Assembly: GCA_017438675.1 (NCBI GenBank)
Contig: JAFRUW010000213.1
Coordinates: 1 to 11,345, forward strand
DNA: 11,345 bases
From: Oscillospiraceae bacterium
Lineage (GTDB): Bacteria > Bacillota > Clostridia > Oscillospirales > Oscillospiraceae
Reading direction: 5' to 3'
Under the pieces are notes generated by a model. It made no database searches. It was given only the letters and a program-made list of their open reading frames with translations, and had not been told where the DNA came from. The translations under genes and the position numbers were made by a program. This document shows positions 6,094 through 11,345 of this stretch, piece after piece (position 1 is the stretch's first letter; each line of letters opens with the position of its first letter).

Positions 6094-7287
6094 ATGGATT
6101 ATTTTGTGACTGTAATCAACCCCGCCGGAACTGTTGCGGTTGACGATACAATACTTGTAAAGGGTTACGAGACTAAGGCCGGTTCCCACATTCTGGACGG
6201 TTTTGTGCCCCTTTTCGGCGCCGACGCCGCTGACCGTCTGGAAAAGGCGGGATACGCGATTTACGGCAAGACAAATACCGGCGAATTCGGCCTTGATATC
6301 GCCGGGGAGACATCATACCACGGTGTGTGCAAAAAGGCCGACGGCACCCTTTCAACAGCCGCCGCCGAAGCCGTCTCCGCCGGGGTCGTGAAGCAGGCGA
6401 TTTGCGTGGACGTGAACGGCGCTCCCCGCCGTGGCGCCGCCCTTTCCGGCGTTGACTTCATTAAGCCCACCTACGGCACCGTTTCCAGATACGGCCTGAT
6501 CCCCACAGCCTGCTCCGGCGAGCAGATCGGCGTCTGCGCCGCTGATGCCGAGGGCGTCCTTGAGGTGCTCTCCGTCATCTCCGGCCACGACGCCAAGGAC
6601 GGAACAAGTCTTCCTGCGGAAAAGTACGATTATGTGACCGATATCGACATAAACGGCAAAAAGATCGCCGCAGTAAAGGAGCTTTACAACGCCGCCGACG
6701 GTGATGTAAAGGCGAAAATCGACTTATACATCGCAAAGCTTAATAAAGCCGGTGCGGCGGTTGAATTCATCTCCATACCCGACGTGAAGGCTTATGCCGC
6801 CGCGTGGCAGATCATGCTGTCGGCGGAGACCTGCAACAACATTTCCAGATACGAGGGCGTGAAGTTCGGCTACCGCACCCCCGAGTATATGGACATCGAC
6901 GAGCTGTACGTCAAGTCCCGCACCGAGGGCATGGGCTTCAACTCCAAGATGCACGTCCTCTGCGGCTCCGACGTGCTGTCCAAGAACAAATACATGAGCT
7001 GCTACGACAAGTCTCTCCGCATCCGCAGACTTGCCTCCGAAAAGATGAAGGAAGTTTTCTCCGGGTTTGACGCGGTAATATGCCCCGCAATGAGCGCGGC
7101 TGCCCTTCCCGGGTACGACCTTCTTGAGACCTTTGAGCGGACAAAGGATGAGCTTCTGTTTACAACTGTTCCCAACCTCATCGGCATACCCGCCATGGTC
7201 ACCGGCGGCGTTCAGCTCTGGGCCCCGGCTTATGGCGAAAGCGTGCTTCTCAGCATTGCATCAACGATTGAAAGGATGGCTGAATGA
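6094..7287 (+). CDS. gatA: GatA-like pseudo-amidase (catalytic triad lost)
   Basis: A 397-residue GatA homologue, against about 485 in normal GatA. GatA is the glutaminase that makes ammonia for GatB. Clear GatA blocks remain: HILDGFVP (32-39), IYGKTNTGEFG (56-66), FIKPTYGTVSRYGLIPTA (122-139), SKNKYMSCYDKSLRIRRLA (296-314) and FTTVPNLIGIPAM (356-368). The active site does not. Hand alignment from the flanking KG (23-24) and PTYG blocks puts Asp17 at the catalytic Lys, Leu86 at the cis-Ser of GGSSGG and Ala110 at the nucleophile Ser of DTGGS. The first 60 or so residues of GatA are absent, and upstream sequence is gatC, so no longer version is possible. The frame is open and composition matches its neighbours, so this looks selected rather than decaying. 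The ATG at 6094 has GAGGTGA at 6083-6089; a GTG at 6079 overlapping gatC is the alternative. It overlaps gatB by 4 nt. A structural or regulatory subunit is inferred; the symbol marks homology only. Confidence 0.88.
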   Translation: MDYFVTVINPAGTVAVDDTILVKGYETKAGSHILDGFVPLFGADAADRLEKAGYAIYGKTNTGEFGLDIAGETSYHGVCKKADGTLSTAAAEAVSAGVVKQAICVDVNGAPRRGAALSGVDFIKPTYGTVSRYGLIPTACSGEQIGVCAADAEGVLEVLSVISGHDAKDGTSLPAEKYDYVTDIDINGKKIAAVKELYNAADGDVKAKIDLYIAKLNKAGAAVEFISIPDVKAYAAAWQIMLSAETCNNISRYEGVKFGYRTPEYMDIDELYVKSRTEGMGFNSKMHVLCGSDVLSKNKYMSCYDKSLRIRRLASEKMKEVFSGFDAVICPAMSAAALPGYDLLETFERTKDELLFTTVPNLIGIPAMVTGGVQLWAPAYGESVLLSIASTIERMAE

Positions 7288-8720
7288 TGAAATACGAAAC
7301 TGTTATAGGTCTTGAAACTCACGTTGAGCTTTCGACCATGTCAAAGCTGTTCTGCTCCTGCGGCGGCCATTCCGAGGCGGATCAGCCCAACGACTGCGTA
7401 TGCCCCGCCTGCTGCGGTATGCCGGGCATGCTCCCCGTTACCAACAAGCACGCCGTGGAGCTGGCTGTAAGAGCCGGGCTTATGCTGAACTGCCATATCA
7501 ATCAGTACGCAACCTTCGACAAAAAGAGCTATTACTATCCCGACCTGCCCTGCTCCTATCAGATAACCCAGTGGTTCCATCCCATCTGCACCAACGGTTA
7601 CGTTGACGTGCCCACAAAGAGCGGCACAAGCAGGATCGGCATCAAGCAGATACACATCGAGGAGGACGCTGGCAAGCTGGTTCACGACGACTGGGCCGAC
7701 GTAACATACGTTGACTTCAACCGCACCAGCGTTCCCCTTATCGAGATCGTGTCCAAACCCGATTTCCGCAGCCCGGAGGAGGTAATCGGCTATATCGAGA
7801 AGCTGAAATCCATGCTCCGGTTCGGCGGCATCTCCGAGTGCGAGGAGGGCGCCATGCGCTGCGACGTGAACATCTCCATCCGCCCCGAGGGGACACCGGA
7901 GCTGGGCGTCCGCAGTGAGATCAAGAACATGAGCTCTCTCACCGCCATAGAAAGGGCCATCAAGTTTGAGGTGGCCCGCCATACGGACGCTCTGGAAAGG
8001 CACACGGAGACCCTCGTTCAGGAGACAAGGCGCTGGGACGACATCAAGAACAGAACCTTTGCCATGCGCAACAAGGAAACAGCCGCCGATTACAGGTATT
8101 TCCCCGACCCCAACCTTATGCCCGTTGTGGTGGACGATGAGTGGCTTGCCGAGATAAAGGACAACATGCCCGCCTCCATCGAGGAGAAGACTGCGGAGTA
8201 CACCGAAATGGGCCTGTCCCCCCAGGATATCGACTCCCTCGTCTCCGAGCGGAAGCTCTGCGATCTGTTTGACGCGGTGGTAAAATCCGGCTGTAAGCCC
8301 GCCGACACCGCGGCCTGGATCCTCACCGACTGCGCCGGCATCCTGAGGCGGGGCGGCAAGGTCATCGGAGAACTGGATATCGCGCCGGAAGAGCTGTCCT
8401 ATATCATAAAGACTGTTGACGAGGGCAAGATAAACCGCGGCGTGGGCAAGAAGGTCCTTTCCGCGGTCATCGAGAAGGGCGTGGCTCCCGAAGCGTTTAT
8501 CAAGGAGCAGGGCCTTGATGCCAAGGTTGACGAGTCCATGATCCTTGATACGGTGAAAAAGGTCGTTGCGGATAACCCCAAGGCGGTAAGCGATTATCTG
8601 GGCGGCAAGACGAAGGCGCTGCAGGCCCTCTTCGGAAGCTGCATGAAGGAGCTGAGAGGCAAGGGCGATCCCAATGCCATCAGGGAACTTCTCACTCAGG
8701 AAGTGGAGAAGCTGAGATAA
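7284..8720 (+). CDS. gatB: aspartyl/glutamyl-tRNA amidotransferase subunit B
   Basis: A 478-residue full-length GatB, the kinase/amidase subunit. It phosphorylates the side chain of misacylated Asp-tRNA(Asn) or Glu-tRNA(Gln) and replaces the phosphate with ammonia. Seen: YETVIGLETHVEL (4-16) with the conserved Glu and His of the metal site, a zinc-type set FCSC (Cys24, Cys26) and CPAC (Cys40, Cys43), YYYPDLP (83-89), HIEEDAGK (124-131) with the acidic Mg-site residues, MRCDVNIS, QETRRWDD, and DYRYFPDPNL. The C-terminal YqeY-like tail domain ends in ELLTQEVEKLR, as in the family. The start ATG overlaps the gatA-like stop (ATGA, 7284-7287); a second ATG at 7287 is equally possible. Unlike GatA, all catalytic elements look intact, so the complex should still bind and activate misacylated tRNA. 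A terminator follows. Identity is sure. Confidence 0.96.
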   Translation: MMKYETVIGLETHVELSTMSKLFCSCGGHSEADQPNDCVCPACCGMPGMLPVTNKHAVELAVRAGLMLNCHINQYATFDKKSYYYPDLPCSYQITQWFHPICTNGYVDVPTKSGTSRIGIKQIHIEEDAGKLVHDDWADVTYVDFNRTSVPLIEIVSKPDFRSPEEVIGYIEKLKSMLRFGGISECEEGAMRCDVNISIRPEGTPELGVRSEIKNMSSLTAIERAIKFEVARHTDALERHTETLVQETRRWDDIKNRTFAMRNKETAADYRYFPDPNLMPVVVDDEWLAEIKDNMPASIEEKTAEYTEMGLSPQDIDSLVSERKLCDLFDAVVKSGCKPADTAAWILTDCAGILRRGGKVIGELDIAPEELSYIIKTVDEGKINRGVGKKVLSAVIEKGVAPEAFIKEQGLDAKVDESMILDTVKKVVADNPKAVSDYLGGKTKALQALFGSCMKELRGKGDPNAIRELLTQEVEKLR

Positions 8721-8725
8721 GACTA

Positions 8726-8755
8726 AAAGCGAAGCCGATTTTTCGGCTTCGCTTT
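8726..8755 (+). terminator. terminator of the aspS-gatCAB operon
   Basis: A perfect 13-bp stem (8726-8738 with 8743-8755) has a TTTT loop and begins 5 nt after the gatB stop. The 3' T run is short (TTT, then GATTAT). The reverse complement has a matching AAA/TTT layout, but no minus-strand gene ends here. Confidence 0.8.
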
Positions 8756-8819
8756 GATTATATGCGGCCCCTGAAACGGACAGCATAAAATTAATCAAAA
8801 CGTCAGAGGGTTTAATTCC

Positions 8820-8848
8820 TTGCAATGATCGACGGTTCGTGATATAAT
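8820..8848 (+). promoter_or_regulatory. predicted promoter of the DUF348 lipoprotein gene
   Basis: A perfect TATAAT (8843-8848) lies 17 nt after TTGCAA (8820-8825, 4/6 match to TTGACA). The start point would be near 8855, about 47 nt before the ATG at 8902, leaving room for the AAAGGAG at 8885-8891. Confidence 0.7.
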
Positions 8849-8901
8849 AATCTGAATTTCGGCGCAAACAGCTTAACGCCGATAAAAGGAGACAGGAAGT
8901 T

Positions 8902-9812
8902 ATGAAAAGAACATTTTTAAAGTCATTCGCCCTCATTCTGGCCCTTGTTATGGCGCTGTCCATGCTCGCGGCCTGCAACACCGCCCCGGAGAAGACAGCG
9001 GAGGAGCAGGTTGAGGAACAGGTGGAGGAGACCGCTCCCTCCGCCAAGGTCACAATTCAGGCCGACGGCAAGGAGTTCATCATCGTGGACGCCGACGGAA
9101 AGACCGTTTCCGATCTGCTTAAAGACGCAGGCGTCACCCTTGGGGAGGGCGATGTGGTTTCCGTCGATCCCGATCAGGTTTTCGGCGGGGATATGACTGT
9201 TAAGGTTTTGAGAAAGTGCGCCGTCACCGTCACCAGAACGACGAAAACGCCGTGGATCAGCAGTACACCGCTGTTCTCGTGGGCGGCACGGTTGCCGACG
9301 CGCTGAAGGCCGTGGGCGTGAAGCTGGCCGACAATCAGGAGGTCAATCCTGCGGAGGACAAGGAGCTTGAGGACGGTATGAAGATCGTTGTCTCCGTAAA
9401 GGAGGAAGAGGTCGTGGAGGAAGAGCCCGCTGAAGAGACTCAGGAGACGGAAACCGCTGAAGAGGCCTCCGACAACAATAATAACAACTCCAACAAAAAC
9501 AATAACAACAATTCCAATAACAACAACTCCGGCAGCTCCGGTTCAGGCTCCGGCAACTCCGGTTCCGGTAATTCCGGATCGGGTAACTCCGGCTCCGGCA
9601 GTTCCGGTTCAGGCAGCTCCGGTTCGGGTAATTCCGGCTCCGGTAATTCCGGTTCCGGTAACTCAGGTTCCGGCAATTCCGGCTCCGGCAATTCCGGCAG
9701 CTCCGGCAAAACAGTCGTCAGCGTGGATACATACGAGGACTGCGACGGTTCCGGTCACGGCGTCAAGGTCATCACCTATTCCGACGGCTCACAGGAGGAG
9801 GTTCCCTTCTAA
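8902..9812 (+). pseudogene. DUF348 (YabE-like) lipoprotein, frameshifted
   Basis: One gene is split between two frames. From the ATG at 8902, frame 1 gives a lipoprotein signal peptide (residues 1-24, lipobox LAAC, Cys25), a Glu-rich linker (30-44) and a first DUF348 domain (about 49-111: IQADGKEFIIVDADGKTVSDLL and so on). After the ACC at 9232-9234 this frame becomes nonsense and stops at 9306. Frame 3 carries on from the CAG at 9234 with a second DUF348 domain (YTAVLVGGTVADALKAVGVKL), an acidic linker, an Asn-rich stretch (9468-9527), 60 residues of Gly/Ser repeat and a conserved-looking tail to the TAA at 9810. Restoring one C at 9233-9234 would give an intact protein of about 303 residues. 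DUF348 domains occur in YabE/resuscitation-factor-like wall proteins, but no 3D or G5 domain was seen. A base-calling or assembly error is as likely as true inactivation. It is followed directly by a secreted transglutaminase-like gene. Confidence 0.8.
9528..9707 (+). repeat. 15-bp coding tandem repeat, 12 units (Ser-Gly-Ser-Gly-Asn)
   Basis: Exactly 180 bp encode twelve pentapeptides of the type SGSGN, with variants SGSSG at both ends and SGSGS in the middle. Synonymous codons vary between units (GGC, GGT, GGA, GGG; TCC, TCA, TCG), so the array is not a fresh expansion and the protein pattern is under selection. It is a flexible spacer between the DUF348 domains and the C-terminal tail. Confidence 0.9.
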
Positions 9813-11345
9813 ATGAAAGCACGGCGTTTTGATATATCCCGGGTATTGGGGATGCTCGTTGTCTTTCTCGCGGTTCTTGTCTGCGCCGCGGCGCTGACCG
9901 CGAACACCGCCTACGCCGCAGACGGCGACGAGGCGGAGGTGACCGATCCTGTTGAGACAGGGGAGACTGTCACGGCGGAAAACCCCGCGGAAGATGAGCC
10001 TGCCCCGGTAAAGACGGGACTTGTTGAGGAAAACGGCAAGATATACTACTATAACGAGGACGGGACTCTCTTTACCGATGGCTATAAGGAGATAACCGTG
10101 GAGGGCAATGTGCGCCGGTACTTCTTTACCGAGGACGGCAGCGCCTTCACCGGGGGCTACAAGCCCTTTACCAAGGACGGCAAGCGTGTTTACTACTACT
10201 TCACCGAGGACGGCACCGCCTTCACCGGCGGATATCTGCCCTTCGTCCAGGCCGGGAAGCAGTATTACTTCTTCTTTAAGGAAGACGGCAGCGCCTTTAC
10301 CGACGGGTATAAGGAGATAACCGTGGACGGGAAGCTGTGCTACTTCTATTTCCTCGGTAACGGCCAGGGCTTCAACACCGGCTACAAGACGGTCATGAAG
10401 GACGGGAAGAAGTACTACTACTTCTTCGGAAGCGACGGCAGGGCCATCACCGACAGTATGGAGTCCATCGTTCTGGGCGACAGGACTGCGTACTTCCTCC
10501 TTACGGAGAACGGCGCGGCCTACACAAACGGCTACAAGACCATGGAGAAGAACGGCGTAACCGACTATTACTATTTCCTCACAAACGGTCAGGCCTTCAC
10601 CACGGGCTACAAGCTTGTGACCATTGACGGAAAGCAGTATTATTTCTTCTTCGAAAACGACGGCAGGGCATATACCAGCGGCCTGAAGGCCGTGCCCTTC
10701 GGCACCCAGTCCTATTACTATTACTTCCAGACCGACGGCAAAGCCTACAACGCCGGCTGGAAGAACATATTCGGCGTTGATTATTACTTCAACACCAACG
10801 GCCGGTGCGCGAAGGAAGAATTCGTAACGAGAGACGGCAAGATCTACTATTTCGGCAGCAAATCAAAGATGGTTACGGACGGCTGGTTCGCCCACGGCGA
10901 CGGCTATTACTACGCCGATTCCGACGGCGCGCTCAGGACCGACACCGTAATCGAGGGCTACAAGCTTGACGAAAACGGCAAGAGCTCCACAAAGTACAGG
11001 GTCATCCAGTGCGTGAACAAATACACAAAACCCACCATGACCGACCAGCAGAAGATCGAAGCCCTTTACAAATGGCTGCTGAACAATGACATGGTATATA
11101 TCCGCACTTATGAGCATACAGCATCCACCTGGGTCTGGAAGGACAGCTGGGTGGACGATATGGCTTCCAGCCAGCTTGACAACTGGGGCGGCAACTGCTA
11201 CCGCTATGCCTCCCTTCTCGGAATGATGGTACATGAGGCCACGGGGCTTCCTGTAACGGTCTATCGCGGCGTTACTCCCGGCTCCAAGGTGCCGCTTACG
11301 CCCCACGGGTGGATCACCGTTTATCAGGACGGCACATGGTATGCC
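9813..11345 (+). CDS. secreted cell-wall-repeat protein with transglutaminase-like domain (partial)
   Basis: 511 codons are open to the window edge, with no stop. A signal peptide (1-35: basic start MKARR, hydrophobic 11-30, cleavage motif AYA before A36) is followed by an acidic/Pro linker. About 13 aromatic repeats of 20-26 residues follow (about 74-380), each with a Tyr/Phe cluster, a (E/T)DG or NG turn and a (T/A)GGYK-like step. They resemble choline/cell-wall-binding repeats, which anchor proteins to wall glycans. Then comes a transglutaminase-like domain (about 395 on) with GGNCYRYASLLG, predicted nucleophile Cys462, and PHGWITVY with His498. The Asp of the triad would lie past the edge. 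Such domains in secreted bacterial proteins may be cysteine proteases or crosslinkers. The ATG directly follows the upstream TAA in the same frame; AGGAGG lies 14 nt upstream (9793-9798), a rather long spacing. An internal ATG at 9852 is possible but would shorten the signal peptide. Confidence 0.85.
   Translation, partial: MKARRFDISRVLGMLVVFLAVLVCAAALTANTAYAADGDEAEVTDPVETGETVTAENPAEDEPAPVKTGLVEENGKIYYYNEDGTLFTDGYKEITVEGNVRRYFFTEDGSAFTGGYKPFTKDGKRVYYYFTEDGTAFTGGYLPFVQAGKQYYFFFKEDGSAFTDGYKEITVDGKLCYFYFLGNGQGFNTGYKTVMKDGKKYYYFFGSDGRAITDSMESIVLGDRTAYFLLTENGAAYTNGYKTMEKNGVTDYYYFLTNGQAFTTGYKLVTIDGKQYYFFFENDGRAYTSGLKAVPFGTQSYYYYFQTDGKAYNAGWKNIFGVDYYFNTNGRCAKEEFVTRDGKIYYFGSKSKMVTDGWFAHGDGYYYADSDGALRTDTVIEGYKLDENGKSSTKYRVIQCVNKYTKPTMTDQQKIEALYKWLLNNDMVYIRTYEHTASTWVWKDSWVDDMASSQLDNWGGNCYRYASLLGMMVHEATGLPVTVYRGVTPGSKVPLTPHGWITVYQDGTWYA

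Noticed and set aside
7341..9053. A 570-codon open frame on the minus strand across gatB
   Set aside because: It is a shadow of gatB and the DUF348 gene, which have clear family motifs on the plus strand. The minus-strand translation is low-complexity and matches no family I recognise.
9225..9245. Programmed ribosomal frameshift in the DUF348 gene
   Set aside because: No X-XXY-YYZ slippery heptamer or clear downstream stimulator is visible at the shift point; loss of one base explains it more simply.
9528..9707. CRISPR-like array
   Set aside because: Units are 15 bp, contiguous, without spacers, in frame and coding for SGSGN pentapeptides.
9440..9709. Minus-strand Pro-Glu-Leu repeat protein
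   Set aside because: It is the reverse reading of the Gly/Ser coding tandem repeat, with no independent signals.

Overview
The window looks like a chromosomal piece from a Gram-positive anaerobe of the class Clostridia, probably a fairly GC-rich gut relative of the Oscillospiraceae/Ruminococcaceae. This placement is an inference. It rests on pyruvate,phosphate dikinase, strong GGAGG-type ribosome binding sites, a T-box leader, lipoprotein and cell-wall-repeat proteins, and AT-rich dispersed hairpin repeats. No rRNA or tRNA gene was seen, so the taxonomy is only indicative.

Layout. Positions 1-285 are the C-terminal end of pyruvate,phosphate dikinase, followed by a strong terminator. A small membrane-anchored rhodanese-domain protein (373-798) converges on an L,D-transpeptidase-type lipoprotein (1702-920, minus strand) across a symmetric, probably bidirectional terminator. 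A PatB/MalY-type C-S lyase (1933-3111) is transcribed divergently from the lipoprotein. Its last codons and stop codon lie inside a dispersed repeat. From 3112 to about 3670 there is no gene: two copies of the repeat, exactly 420 bp apart, flank roughly 300 bp of unassigned sequence with strong hairpins.

A near-consensus promoter (3674-3702) and a T-box leader (to 4012) precede the operon aspS-gatC-gatA-like-gatB (4050-8720), which ends at a hairpin terminator. AspRS has His at position 31, as in known non-discriminating enzymes, so the operon is plausibly the indirect route to Asn-tRNA(Asn): AspRS mischarges tRNA(Asn) and GatCAB amidates it. The T-box acceptor-pairing base (UGGC) fits a G73 tRNA such as tRNA(Asp) or tRNA(Asn).

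The most unusual item is the GatA subunit. It is 397 residues, lacks about 60 N-terminal residues, and by hand alignment has lost all three catalytic residues of the amidase signature family (Lys to Asp17, cis-Ser to Leu86, nucleophile Ser to Ala110). The reading frame is intact and the other GatA blocks are well kept. GatC and GatB look normal. This suggests a pseudo-amidase GatCAB complex whose ammonia must come from elsewhere.

Downstream (8902-11345) lies a cell-envelope pair: a DUF348 lipoprotein with Asn-rich and Gly/Ser tandem-repeat tails, interrupted by an apparent one-base frameshift, and a secreted protein with about 13 aromatic cell-wall-binding-type repeats followed by a transglutaminase-like domain, cut by the window end.
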